Shown: one piece after another, positions 45,641 to 55,364 of the stretch | Numbering within the stretch: the first letter of the stretch is position 1 | How the letters are laid out: every line of letters starts with the position of its first letter | DNA from: Polaribacter sp. NJDZ03 | GTDB taxonomy: Bacteria > Bacteroidota > Bacteroidia > Flavobacteriales > Flavobacteriaceae | Assembly (NCBI RefSeq): GCF_019263805.1 | Contig: NZ_CP079195.1 | Location: 747,501-811,500, forward strand | Direction: 5' to 3' | Length of the DNA stretch: 64,000 nt | Notes under the pieces: generated by a model | What the model was told of the DNA's origin: nothing | The model's database searches: none | Seen by the model: only the letters and a program-made list of their open reading frames with translations | Program-made: the position numbers and the translations under genes

Positions 45641-47335
45641 ATGGAGCATTTTATAGTTTCTGCGCGTAAATACCGTCCACAAGTTTTTGCGGATGTTGTT
45701 GGGCAACAAGCCATTACAAACACGTTAGAAAAGGCTATAAAAAACAACCATTTGGCACAAGCCTTATTGTTTACAGGTCCTCGTGGAGTTGGTAAAACTT
45801 CTTGTGCTAGAATATTAGCTAAAAGCATTAATCAACAAGATGCGGAAGTTTCTGCAGATGAAGATTTTGCTTTTAATATTTTTGAGCTCGATGCTGCTTC
45901 TAACAATTCTGTTGATGATATTAGAAGTTTAACAGACCAAGTTCGTATTCCGCCACAAACCGGTAAGTATAAAGTATATATTATAGATGAGGTACACATG
46001 TTATCTCAGGCAGCTTTTAATGCTTTTTTAAAAACCTTAGAAGAACCACCTGCACATGCTATTTTTATTTTAGCAACGACAGAAAAGCATAAAATTATTC
46101 CGACGATTTTATCTCGTTGTCAAATTTTCGATTTTAAAAGAATTGGTGTTTTAGATGCTAAAAATTACCTAAAAGTAATTTGTGAAAAAGAAAATATTAC
46201 GGCAGAAGATGATGCTTTGCATATTATCGCTCAAAAAGCGGATGGCGCAATGCGAGATGCTTTGTCTATTTTTGATAGAGTTGTTAGTTTTTCTGGAAGT
46301 AATTTAACAAGAGAAGCCGTTACCGAAAACCTGAATGTATTAGACTACGATACGTATTTTAATATGACAGATTTAATGTTAACCAACAAAATACCACAAG
46401 TGCTAAATGCATTTAATACTATTTTAGCAAAGGGTTTTGAAGGACATCATTTTATAAACGGATTGGCAAGTCATTTTAGAGATTTACTGGTTGCCAAAGA
46501 CAAAGCTACTTTAGAATTGTTAGAAGTTGGTGATGCTGCTAAAAAGAAATACTTAGAACAAGCCACTAAGGCAAGCATTCCTTTTTTAATGCAATCTATA
46601 GAAAAAGCAAATCAGTGTGATTTGAATTATAGAGCCAGTAAAAATCAGCGACTGCTGGTAGAATTAACCATTATGCAAATTGCCTCTATCACTTTTGATG
46701 GAGAAAAAAAAAAATCAGCTAACTACATAATTCCTGCTACATTTTTTCAGGCACTTTCTCCTGCAGTAAAAGAGATTGCAAAACCGGTTGAAAAAAAACT
46801 TGAAAAACCTGTCATTGCGCAAGCTCCAAAAGTAGAACCGCCCAAACCTAAGATAAAACCTATTTTAAAATCTGTTGGTAGGCGTGCATCTTCTTTATCG
46901 TTAAAAAGTATTCACGAAAAAAAGGTAGAAAAGAAAGCTATTGAAGAAGAAAATTTCGACAACCACCCGAAAGACTTTTTTACCCAAGATGCTTTACAAA
47001 ATCTATGGAAAGACTACGTTGCTTTGTTAATTCAAAAAGGAGAGCGCAGTATGGCTTCTATTGTAGGCACAGACACACCTCAATTAGGTAAAAACAATAA
47101 AATATCTTTTTCGGTTCCTAATAAATTAATGGAAGAGCAATTTAGAAAAGGAAGGTCTGAATTAATTAATTTCTTAAGAAAAAAACTGAACAACTATGGG
47201 ATCAGTCTAGATGTTCGTTTAAATGAAAGCATAGAAAAGAAGTTTGCCTACACTCCGCAAGAAAAATACAATAAGATGAAAGAAATAAACCCTCTTATCG
47301 ATAAATTGCGCCAAAGTTTTGAGTTAGATATGTAA
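45641..47335 (+). CDS. dnaX: DNA polymerase III subunit gamma/tau
   Basis: 564 residues. AAA+ clamp-loader domain: ARKYRPQVFADVVGQ, P-loop GPRGVGKTS (46-54), LDAASNNSVDDIRSL, Walker B YIIDEVHML, TTEKHKIIPTILSRC with the arginine finger. The four zinc-binding cysteines found between P-loop and Walker B in most bacteria are absent and replaced by an acidic loop (DAEVSADEDFAF), as usual in Bacteroidota. The C-terminal third is a Lys/Pro-rich linker (~380-450) followed by a tau-like domain. No programmed frameshift site was identified. ATG at 45641. Confidence 0.96.
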   Translation: MEHFIVSARKYRPQVFADVVGQQAITNTLEKAIKNNHLAQALLFTGPRGVGKTSCARILAKSINQQDAEVSADEDFAFNIFELDAASNNSVDDIRSLTDQVRIPPQTGKYKVYIIDEVHMLSQAAFNAFLKTLEEPPAHAIFILATTEKHKIIPTILSRCQIFDFKRIGVLDAKNYLKVICEKENITAEDDALHIIAQKADGAMRDALSIFDRVVSFSGSNLTREAVTENLNVLDYDTYFNMTDLMLTNKIPQVLNAFNTILAKGFEGHHFINGLASHFRDLLVAKDKATLELLEVGDAAKKKYLEQATKASIPFLMQSIEKANQCDLNYRASKNQRLLVELTIMQIASITFDGEKKKSANYIIPATFFQALSPAVKEIAKPVEKKLEKPVIAQAPKVEPPKPKIKPILKSVGRRASSLSLKSIHEKKVEKKAIEEENFDNHPKDFFTQDALQNLWKDYVALLIQKGERSMASIVGTDTPQLGKNNKISFSVPNKLMEEQFRKGRSELINFLRKKLNNYGISLDVRLNESIEKKFAYTPQEKYNKMKEINPLIDKLRQSFELDM

Positions 47336-47399
47336 CAATACTTGTTTTATTGCTGCTTATAAATGAAATCTATTAAGTGAAAGTTGAACGGTTTTAGAT

Positions 47400-50035
47400 A
47401 CCATAAATCATATCCTTCGACAAGCTCAGGAGGACATTGTGAGTATTCATTGGTTTAGCACTTTTAGTTTAGTAAATTGCTTTGTTTAAGTTTTAAAAAC
47501 AACACTAAAAATCATTATAAATGACACTTAAACATATCTACTTAAATAATTACTTTAATATTTTTAAAACTAATAATTAAAACAAAATCCTTCGAAAGGC
47601 TCAGGAGGACATTGTGAGTATTCATTGGTTTAGCGCTTTTAGTTAAGTCAATTTCTTTCATTAAAATACATCCGAAGCACAATTACACTAACGTTTGTCT
47701 GGCTGAGCTTGTCGAAGTCTTTTTTAACCTAATTACTTTGGTGTAAATAGAACTAAAAACTCAAATATGATCCTTCGACAGGCTCAGGAGGACATTTTGA
47801 CGTTGAATTATTTTGCCGTCTTTAGTTAAGTAAATTGTTTTCGTTAAAATAATCCCGAAGCACAATTATAATAACGTTTGTCTGGCTGAGCTTGTCGAAG
47901 TCTTTTTTTTTACCAATTACTTTGATGTAAATAGAACTGAGAACTCGAATATGATCCTTCGACAGGCTCAGGAGGACATTGTGAGTATTCATTGGTTTAG
48001 CGCTTTTAGTTAAGTAAATTGTTTTAGTTAAAATAATTCCGAAGCACAATTACACTAGCGATTTGTCTGACTGAGCTTGTCGAAGTCTTTTTTAACTAAT
48101 TACTTTGGTGTAAATAGAACTGAGAACTCGAATATGATCCTTCGACAGGCTCAGGAGGACATTTCGACGTTGAATTGTTTTATTGTTTTTAGTTAAGTAA
48201 AGTGATTTCATTAAAATACTTCTAAAGCACAATTATAATAATGTTTGTCTGGCTGAGCTTGTCGAAGTCTTTTTTTCACCAATTACTTTGGTGTAAATAG
48301 AACTGAGAACTCGAATATGATCCTTCGACAGGCTCAGGAGGACATTTTGACGTTGAATTGTTTTATCGTCTTTAGTTAAGTAATTTCTTTCATTAAATTA
48401 AATCCGAAGCACAATTATAATAACGTTTGTCTGGCTGAGCTTGTCGAATTCTTTTTTTCACCAATTACTTTGGTGTAAATAGAACTGAGAACTCGAATAT
48501 GATCCTTCGACAGGCTCAGGAGGACATTTTGACGTTGAATTGTTTTATCGTTTTTAGTTAAGTAAATTTCTTTCATTAAAATACATCCGAAGCACAATTA
48601 CACTAACGTTTGTCTGGCTGAGCTTGTCGAAGACTTTTTTAACTAATTATCTTGATATAAATAGAACTGAAAACTCGAATATGATCCTTCGACAGACTCA
48701 GGAGGACATTTTGACGTTGAGTTGTTTTATCGTTTTTAGTTAAGTAATTTCTTTCATTAAATTAAATCCGAAGCACAATTATAATAACGTTTGTCTGGCT
48801 GAGCTTGTTGAATTCTTTTTTTTACCAATTACTTTGGTGTAAATAGAACTGAGAACTCGAATATGATCCTTCGACAGGCTCAGGAGGACATTTCGACGTT
48901 GAATTGTTTTATTGTTTTTAGTTAAGTAAAGTGATTTCATTAAAATACTTCTAAAGCACAATTATAATAATGTTTGTCTGGCTGAGCTTGTCGAAGACTT
49001 TTTTAACTAATTATCTTGGTATAAATAGAACTGAAAACTCGAATATGATCCTTCTACAGGCTCGGGAGGACATTTTGACGTTGAATTGTTTTATCGTCTT
49101 TAGTTAAGTAATTTCTTTCATTAAATTAAATCCGAAGCACAATTATAATAACGTTTGTCTGGCTGAGCTTGTCGAATTCTTTTTTTCACCAATTACTTTG
49201 GTGTAAATAGAACTGAGAACTCGAATATGATCCTTCGACAGGCTCAGGAGGACATTTTGACGTTGAATTGTTTTATCGTTTTTAGTTAAGTAAATTTCTT
49301 TCATTAAAATACATCCGAAGCACAATTATAATAACGTTTGTCTGACTGAGCTTGTCGAAGTCTTTTTTAACTAATTACTTTGGTGTAAATAGAACTGAAA
49401 ACTCGAATATGATCCTTCGACAGGCTCAGGAGGACATTGTGAGTTTTCATTGGTTTAGCGCTTTTAGTTAAGTCAATTTCTTTCATTAAAATACATCAGA
49501 AGCACAATTACACTAACGTTTGTCTGGCTGAGCTTGTCGAAGTCTTTTTTTTCACCAATTACTTTGATGTAAATAGAACTGAGAACTCGAATATGATCCT
49601 TCGACAGGCTCAGGAGGACATTTTGACGTTGAATTGTTTTATCATCTTTAATTAAGTAAATTTCTTTCATTAAAATACATCCGAAGCACAATTATACTAG
49701 CGTTTGTCTGGCTGAGCTTGTCGAAGACTTTTTTTTCACCAATTACTTGGGTGTAAATAGAACTGAAAACTCGAATATGATCCTTCGACAGGCTCAGGAG
49801 GACATTTTGACGTTGAATTGTTTTACCATCTTTAGTTAAGTAAATTGTTTTCGTTAAAATACACCCATAGCACAATTACACTAACGTTTGTCTGGCTGAG
49901 CTTGTCGAAGTCTTTTTTTTTACCAATTACTTTGACGTAAATAGAACTGAGAACTCGAATATGATCCTTCGACAGGCTCAGGAGGACATTTTGACGTTGA
50001 ATTGTTTTTACTTAAGTAAATTTCTTTCATTAAAT
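47400..50035. repeat. Tandem array of ~15 palindromic-repeat units (~182 bp each)
   Basis: Motif A (CCTTCGACAGGCTCAGGAGG type) starts at 47414, 47589, 47772, 47956, 48139, 48322, 48504, 48686, 48868, 49050, 49232, 49414, 49598, 49782 and 49966: spacings of 182-184 bp except the first (175). Motif B (CTGAGCTTGTCGAAG) occurs 13 times between them, first near 47703. A and the next B form an imperfect 22-bp inverted repeat, followed by a T-run. The array fills the whole space between convergent dnaX and the antiporter gene. Short minus-strand frames inside it are repeat translations, not genes. Confidence 0.93.
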
Positions 50036-50037
50036 GA

Positions 50038-51858
50038 TTACACATTTTTCCCTAAGTATATTAAAGTACAATTCTCTTTAGGTAATTCTGTTTTTTCAAA
50101 TTCAGGAATTAAGTATAATTTTTCATCTTTTTTGATAAATAAAAGTACCGATTTGAATTCATTAAACAATCTAGAAACCATAGTTTTATATTCTTCTTCC
50201 GTAGTAATTTCTACTTCATAAATTTTAGGATTCTCTCTAAAAGCCTCACTTAGATTGATATAATCACCTTTTGGGTTGAATAATATTTGTTGCTCTTCTT
50301 TACTTAAATTCGGATTTTTTATTTCTTCGGAAGTTGCTAATCTATATGAACCTTGCTCTCCAAAATTATTAGAAAAACTATCTATAGCATATTTATTTAC
50401 AGCTTCACTTCCCGTCATTGCAATTAGATAACCTACATCATTTAACTCTATATTGTCTGTTAAATCTTGGTTGTAAATATCTATTTCAATAGCTTCTATA
50501 CCCGCTTTTAATGATTTTTGAATAAAGTTTTTATTAGAGTCTATCAAAATAACTCTTTTGTTATTTTCTTTTAAATATTTTGCAATTAACCTTGCAGGGC
50601 TAGAAGCTCCAATAATTAAAATAGCATCGGTACTTTTTAGAAAAACACCTACCATTTTTGCAAATAACCTTGCCGTAGTAGCATTAAATAAAACCGTACC
50701 TAAAACAATCATAAACACCAAAGGTGTAATATACTCTGCTCCTTCTACACCTTGTTTTATTAGCTTACTCCCAAATAAAGACGCAATACCAGCCGCTACA
50801 ATACCACGAGGTCCTACCCAACTGATAAATAGTTTTTCATTAAATTTTAATTTAGAATTTCTTGTACTTACAAAAACAGCTAAAGGCCTAACTACAAAGA
50901 CAACAATAGCAAAAAGCGTTGCTGTTTTCCAGGTATATAACAAGAGTAAATCTTCCATATTTATATTTGCAGCCAATAAAATAAATAGGATAGAAATTAA
51001 CAATACACTTAAAGATTCTTTAAAGTAAAGAAGCTCTTTTAAGTTGCTTAATTTTCCGTTTCCTAAAACCATTCCCATTACCACAACAGCTAATAAACCA
51101 GACTCATGTGCAAAAACTTCCGACTCTATAAAAACTAATAAAACGGTAGAAAGAGACACTACATTTAGTAAATAATGAGGAATCATTTTTTTATTAATGG
51201 CATACGCCAAAGCATGCGCAAACGTAAACCCAAAAGTGGTTCCGAATAGTAATATTTTACCAAACTCCAATAAGGCTGTTTTAGTAAAACCACTTCCGCC
51301 ACCTACACTAATAAACTCAAAAACCAATACTGCAACTAAGGCACCTATTGGATCTATTAAAATCCCTTCCCACTTTAAAACAGTAGAAACGTCTTTCTTT
51401 AATGGAATATTCCTTAAAATTGGTGTAATAACTGTAGGTCCTGTAACAATAATTAAACCCGCAAACAGAAAAGAAAGTTCCCAACTTAAATAAAAAACAT
51501 AATGTGCTACAATTCCTGCTCCAAAAAAAGTAATAGTAGATCCTATCGTTATTAATTTAGTAATTACGGGTCCTACATTTTTAATTTCACTTCTTTTTAA
51601 GGTTAAACCACCTTCAAAAAGAATAATACTAATGGCTAAAGAAACAAAGTAGTACAAACTATCTCCAGGAAAAAGACCTTTTTGCCCATTCCAGATTGGT
51701 TCTATCCACTTAGTGCCATCTTCACTTAAAAACTCTGCAGCAATTGGCCCTACTAGCAAACCAATTAATATTAAAGGTAATATTGCTGGTATTTTAAATT
51801 TCCATGCTACCCATTGTGCTAATATTCCTAAAATAATTATTCCCGCTAACTCTATCAT
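50038..51858 (-). CDS. Sodium/proton antiporter (CPA1/NhaP-type) with C-terminal TrkA-N-like domain
   Basis: 606 residues. About 12-13 membrane helices in residues 1-~400, with FEGGLTLK, the GPTVITPIL(R) discontinuous helix, WEGILIDPIGA (acidic ion-binding Asp) and WVGPRGIVAAG. Residues ~405-530 form a Rossmann domain (AILIIGASSPARLIAKYLKE, VILIDSN) like TrkA-N, and the last ~80 residues are a small beta-rich domain. It exchanges cations for protons at the inner membrane. Its stop codon abuts the repeat array. Single gene. Confidence 0.92.
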   Translation of the reverse strand: MIELAGIIILGILAQWVAWKFKIPAILPLILIGLLVGPIAAEFLSEDGTKWIEPIWNGQKGLFPGDSLYYFVSLAISIILFEGGLTLKRSEIKNVGPVITKLITIGSTITFFGAGIVAHYVFYLSWELSFLFAGLIIVTGPTVITPILRNIPLKKDVSTVLKWEGILIDPIGALVAVLVFEFISVGGGSGFTKTALLEFGKILLFGTTFGFTFAHALAYAINKKMIPHYLLNVVSLSTVLLVFIESEVFAHESGLLAVVVMGMVLGNGKLSNLKELLYFKESLSVLLISILFILLAANINMEDLLLLYTWKTATLFAIVVFVVRPLAVFVSTRNSKLKFNEKLFISWVGPRGIVAAGIASLFGSKLIKQGVEGAEYITPLVFMIVLGTVLFNATTARLFAKMVGVFLKSTDAILIIGASSPARLIAKYLKENNKRVILIDSNKNFIQKSLKAGIEAIEIDIYNQDLTDNIELNDVGYLIAMTGSEAVNKYAIDSFSNNFGEQGSYRLATSEEIKNPNLSKEEQQILFNPKGDYINLSEAFRENPKIYEVEITTEEEYKTMVSRLFNEFKSVLLFIKKDEKLYLIPEFEKTELPKENCTLIYLGKNV

Positions 51859-52450
51859 ATATCAATCGTTCTATTAAATGTAAAAATAAGAATGTTTGCG
51901 TATCATAAAAATAAAATTGATACTTTTTTATTTTTTCTAAAATTGACATTATTCTACGGATAAATGAAACTATATATCTTTTTTTTACATAAAATGTATA
52001 AAATTACAAATAAAGCTACATTTTCTTAAAAATTAAAATTATTTTTTCTCCGTAGAGCCCTAATAACTAATGCTTTTGAAAACGAATGTATAAATAAGAA
52101 ACCTTTAAAATTAGGCACTATAATTAATGTTGAAGTTAAAAACCTTGTTTTAGAAACAACTTTTATCAATATCTACCTAAATATTTTACAAAACGGTTTC
52201 TTTTAAACAAAGTCCGCAACAAGTAAATAAAGAATCTACAATACTTTTTAATGAAAATTGCACTATTTTTGACGTTCAATTTTTTTGAAGGTACACTATT
52301 TCTAAAACAGGCTATTTTAACAACCGTATTAACTAATTACAATGTAAATGCTTCTCTTGTTTTTAAAGTAGATTGTACACCTTTATTAAATGCTAAAGAA
52401 ATGAAATCTCTTACTTATTTTAGTTTGAGATTATAAAAAAATATAAAAGT
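51859..52450. other. Intergenic region without a supported gene
   Basis: 592 bp. Two weak open stretches exist: a startless frame at about 52030-52205 (...NECINKKPLKLGTIINVEVKN...) and a 61-codon frame at 52251-52436. Neither resembles a known protein; they may be decayed remnants. The miaE promoter should lie at the right end, but I could not locate it. Confidence 0.4.
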
Positions 52451-53032
52451 ATGTTAGGATTACAATTTGAAACAGAAACTTCTTGGGCAGAAATTGCCAA
52501 AGATAATTTACAGCAAATACTTACAGACCATGCCTTTTTAGAGCAAAAAGCGGCTTCTAATGCGGTTTCTATTATTATTAATTACTCTGAAGAAACAGAA
52601 CTTGTTAAGGAAATGAGCAATATTGCTATTGAAGAAATGCAACACTTTAAAATGGTGCATTTGTTAATGGTAAAACGCGGAATGGTTTTAGGACGTGAGC
52701 AAAAGAATGATTATGCTATTCGATTGCAAAAATTCTTTAAAAAGACTGGAGACAGAACCGATGCTTTAATTCAGCGTTTATTAGTTGCAGCACTAATTGA
52801 AGCAAGAAGTTGCGAGCGTTTTAAAGTTTTTTCTGAAAACATGGAAGATGAAGAGTTGTCTAAATTCTACAACAACTTAATGATCTCTGAGGCACAACAT
52901 TACACTACTTTTTTACAGTTTGCCCGTGAATATCAAGATAGAGAAATTGTTGATAAAAAATGGAATGCTTTGTTAGCTTTTGAAGCCGAATTGATGAAAG
53001 AACGTGGTAATACGGCTAAAATACACGGATAA
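52451..53032 (+). CDS. miaE: tRNA-(ms2io6A) hydroxylase
   Basis: 193 residues of the ferritin-like diiron MiaE family. Diiron ligands are in IAIEEMQHFKMVH (Glu, Glu, His), LIEARSCERFK and ISEAQHYTTFL. It hydroxylates ms2i6A37 in tRNA to ms2io6A using O2. miaA for the earlier step is at 38.5 kb. It heads a three-gene set with two small proteins, gaps of 9 and 3 bp. Confidence 0.94.
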   Translation: MLGLQFETETSWAEIAKDNLQQILTDHAFLEQKAASNAVSIIINYSEETELVKEMSNIAIEEMQHFKMVHLLMVKRGMVLGREQKNDYAIRLQKFFKKTGDRTDALIQRLLVAALIEARSCERFKVFSENMEDEELSKFYNNLMISEAQHYTTFLQFAREYQDREIVDKKWNALLAFEAELMKERGNTAKIHG

Positions 53033-53041
53033 ACACTAGAT

Positions 53042-53455
53042 ATGGATATAGATAATATTTCTAAAATTGAACATTTTTCTGCTTTTGTAGATTTGAGTTT
53101 AAAAGAGTTTTGTGAGCAATTTAGCTTGTTGTTATCATTGCCTCCGATGACTTTTATTACGGAAGATGAAACTGAGAGTGCAGAAGTCAATTTTAACGGA
53201 ATTGCTTATAATATAAGTAAACCTAATAAAATTGGGACCTTAAATGAATGGGATGAAAATGTACCTAAAGAGCATAATTTTGGAATTGTTTTAAGTATTG
53301 ATAAAATAAATACCGATTTTAACAACACAAAATTAGAAGTAATAGCCAACGTTATTGCTACTAATTTTAATACAGATATTTTATATTATAGAACCTGGTT
53401 TTCTACTGGTTTTAGTACAGAAAAGGTTCACATATTTACACCGAAAAAAAAATAA
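53042..53455 (+). CDS. Small protein of unknown function in the miaE operon
   Basis: 137 residues, acidic, no signal peptide or membrane helix. N-terminal helix (NISKIEHFSAFVDLSLKEF) and a mixed alpha/beta remainder (ISKPNKIGTLNEWDENV, FGIVLSIDKI). No domain recognised. Starts 9 bp after miaE and ends 3 bp before the DUF4268 gene, which makes an operon very likely. Confidence 0.75.
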   Translation: MDIDNISKIEHFSAFVDLSLKEFCEQFSLLLSLPPMTFITEDETESAEVNFNGIAYNISKPNKIGTLNEWDENVPKEHNFGIVLSIDKINTDFNNTKLEVIANVIATNFNTDILYYRTWFSTGFSTEKVHIFTPKKK

Positions 53456-53458
53456 CGA

Positions 53459-53890
53459 ATGTTCTCTAAAGAAGAATCAGCGCTTTTACGAAAAGATTTT
53501 TGGACTAGTTTTGGGAAATCTTTTCCTAGAAAATGGTTATTATATAATACAAAAATTAAGGGTTTCTCTTTTAAATTTGTTGCCGAAAGAAAACAAGCAA
53601 TGGTTTGTATAGACATAGAGAACCCAGATGAATTGGTTAATTTACTCTACTACGACCAAATGTTATCTTTAAAAACCTTGCTAGAAACAGAGTTGCCAGA
53701 GGTGATTTTTAATGATGAATATGAGCTAGAAAGTGGCAAAATAATTCATAGAATCTACGTTCCTTTTGAAGGGAAATTTAGCGTTTATAATAAAAATTCT
53801 TGGAGAGATTGTTTTGAATTCTACATGGAAACCATGCCTAAATTCGAACTCTTTTATTATGAATATGAAGATATTATTAAGAACATTTAA
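53459..53890 (+). CDS. DUF4268-family protein
   Basis: 143 residues: FSKEESALLRKDFWTSFG, WLLYNTKIKGFSFKFVAERKQAMVCIDIE in pieces (~10-50), then RIYVPFEGKFSVYNKNSW and a helical end. This matches DUF4268, a small PD-(D/E)XK-like or immunity-like domain of unproven function. Last gene of the miaE operon (3-bp gap). Confidence 0.82.
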   Translation: MFSKEESALLRKDFWTSFGKSFPRKWLLYNTKIKGFSFKFVAERKQAMVCIDIENPDELVNLLYYDQMLSLKTLLETELPEVIFNDEYELESGKIIHRIYVPFEGKFSVYNKNSWRDCFEFYMETMPKFELFYYEYEDIIKNI

Positions 53891-54135
53891 TCTTTATATT
53901 TTAAAAATTTACTTTAACTATTTGCTTATTATTTTGTGATTAAAAGGAAAATTATATTGATGAAATTGTAGTTTTAATTAAATTATAGAGCTAAAAAAAC
54001 TATCCTAAAACAAATAAAAAATACTTAAATAAAAGGTTTAACAAATAACTATTAAGTAATTAATATACAGTATATTAAAATTAAAAAAATAGCTTCAAAC
54101 ACAAGCTATCAATTTTTCTTATAGTCTATATTTTA

Positions 54136-54217
54136 CTTGCGTTAAGGACTGGAACGACATCCTTTTTGTTTTTACAAAAAGATATAGTGTAAAGCCTGCC
54201 CTTTTGAGGGAACGCCC
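54136..54217. repeat. Structured dispersed element (TTGCGTTAAGGACTGGAACG... type)
   Basis: About 80 bp with three nested stems: TTTTTGT (54163-54169 region) with ACAAAAA, GCCC with GGGAACGCCC at the right end, and GCGTT near the left end with AACGC near the right. From memory, similar elements recur between Flavobacteriia genes; I have not verified this. It could be a repeat or a small RNA. Confidence 0.45.
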
Positions 54218-54245
54218 AACTAACTAAGCGTATTTATAACAAAAA

Positions 54246-54272
54246 AAAATCGTCCTAAAAAAGGACGATTTT
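54246..54272 (-). terminator. Terminator of the DUF4870 gene
   Basis: Perfect stem AAAATCGTCC (54246-54255) and GGACGATTTT (54263-54272), A-rich loop; the T-run follows on the minus strand (As at 54241-54249). Confidence 0.85.
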
Positions 54273-54294
54273 AATAAGCTACTTTCTTCTTTTT

Positions 54295-54633
54295 CTATTT
54301 TATAAATGTAATGCTTAAAGGATAATTAGGTGCTTCATTATTACTTACTTTTATGGCGTTTATAATTGGAAAAATTAAATAAAAAATTCCGATTACAATG
54401 AACCCTAAAATTCCTAATCCAAAAAGAAAAATTAAAGGGATACAAATTAGAATATAAATAAACATAGAGATTCTAAAATTAAGAATTGCTTTTCCGTGTG
54501 TATCCATTCCAAAAATTTCATCCTTTTTGGTTAGCCATAAAATTAAGGGAACTATAAAACCACCAATGACGGTTACAAAATCTAATAATTGACTTAAATG
54601 GGTAAGTATTAATAACTGCTTATCTTCTTTCAT
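54295..54633 (-). CDS. DUF4870 (Tic20-like) small membrane protein
   Basis: 112 residues. Conserved start LTHLSQLLDFVTVIGGFIVPLILWL, middle DTHGKAILNFRISMFIYILI and two or three membrane helices. The DUF4870 family is of unknown function; Tic20 similarity is by topology. Monocistronic, divergent from dps. Confidence 0.88.
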   Translation of the reverse strand: MKEDKQLLILTHLSQLLDFVTVIGGFIVPLILWLTKKDEIFGMDTHGKAILNFRISMFIYILICIPLIFLFGLGILGFIVIGIFYLIFPIINAIKVSNNEAPNYPLSITFIK

Positions 54634-54811
54634 TTTTATATTTAAAGTTTTAGTTGTGTACTTATTAGACTTAAAAACACTTGTTTTGTTACATATTTTT
54701 GTCTGTTATTTTTTATAAAAAAAGTATTTGAGTTAAGATGTACTCTATTTGAGCAAAGACAAATTGTGCATTGATTGTAATTTTGTATGGAACTTAAAAA
54801 CATATATAGTT

Positions 54812-55312
54812 ATGAATTACTTAAATATAGACAAAGACAAAGTATTACCAGTTGTAACAGAATTAAATGTGCTATTGGCAGATTACCAAGTGTATTATCA
54901 GAAATTAAGAAATTTTCATTGGAATGTTTTAGGTAAAAACTTTTTTGAATTGCACAATCAATTTGAAGTAATGTACAATGACACCAAAATTAAAATTGAT
55001 GATATTGCAGAAAGAATAGTTACCTTAAAGTACCACCCAATTAGTAAATTATCTGATTATATAGAGGTTTCTAATGTAAAAGAGTCTAGCCCATTGTTAA
55101 CAGATGTAGAAATGGTAGACATTTTAAAAAATGATCATAAAATTATTTTAACACAACTGTCTAAAGTTATTACAAAAGCAAATGTAGCTGAAGATGAAGG
55201 TACCTTAGACTTAATTGGCGCTTACATTAGAGAGTTAGAGAAATCTTCTTGGATGTTAAATGCATGGTCTAAAAATACGAGTGACGTATTGGATAGTAGT
55301 TTTGTTGAATAG
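54812..55312 (+). CDS. dps: Dps-family iron-storage/DNA-protection ferritin
   Basis: 166 residues from the ATG at 54812; the longer frame from a TTG at 54749 crosses the promoter region. Ferroxidase residues H36, H48, D63 and E67 keep the Dps spacing (12-15-4), in RNFHWNVLGKNFFELH and IDDIAERI. Dodecameric Dps oxidises and stores iron, protecting DNA from peroxide. A -7 box TAATTTTG (54778-54785) precedes it; the -33 is not clear. Confidence 0.94.
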   Translation: MNYLNIDKDKVLPVVTELNVLLADYQVYYQKLRNFHWNVLGKNFFELHNQFEVMYNDTKIKIDDIAERIVTLKYHPISKLSDYIEVSNVKESSPLLTDVEMVDILKNDHKIILTQLSKVITKANVAEDEGTLDLIGAYIRELEKSSWMLNAWSKNTSDVLDSSFVE

Positions 55313-55364
55313 TGCTTTTTTTTTAATAAACAAATTAAAAAAACACTAACCCATAAAACAAAAC

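Larger units (their letters stand above)
53891..54294. other. Intergenic region with hairpins and a structured element
   Basis: 404 bp between convergent genes. Contains a hairpin ATAGCTT (54089-54095) / AAGCTAT (54103-54109), a structured repeat-like element at 54136-54217, and the terminator at 54246-54272. No gene. Confidence 0.5.

Noticed and set aside
47822..49875. Series of ~60-75-codon minus-strand frames (LLSLSKDHIRVLSSIY type)
   Set aside because: They recur with the 182/364-bp repeat period, share the palindrome sequence, and have no start-site context; they are translations of the repeat array.
47400..50035. CRISPR or integron attC array
   Set aside because: Units are ~182 bp with no unique spacers of 30-40 bp, no cas genes, no cassette genes and no intI nearby.
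49961..50221. 86-codon plus-strand frame
   Set aside because: It starts in the repeat array and runs antisense to the end of the antiporter gene.
52251..52436. 61-codon plus-strand frame before miaE
   Set aside because: No similarity to a known family, no second supporting feature, low-complexity hydrophobic start.
53355..53612. 85-codon plus-strand frame across two operon genes
   Set aside because: It overlaps the ends of two well-supported genes in another frame.
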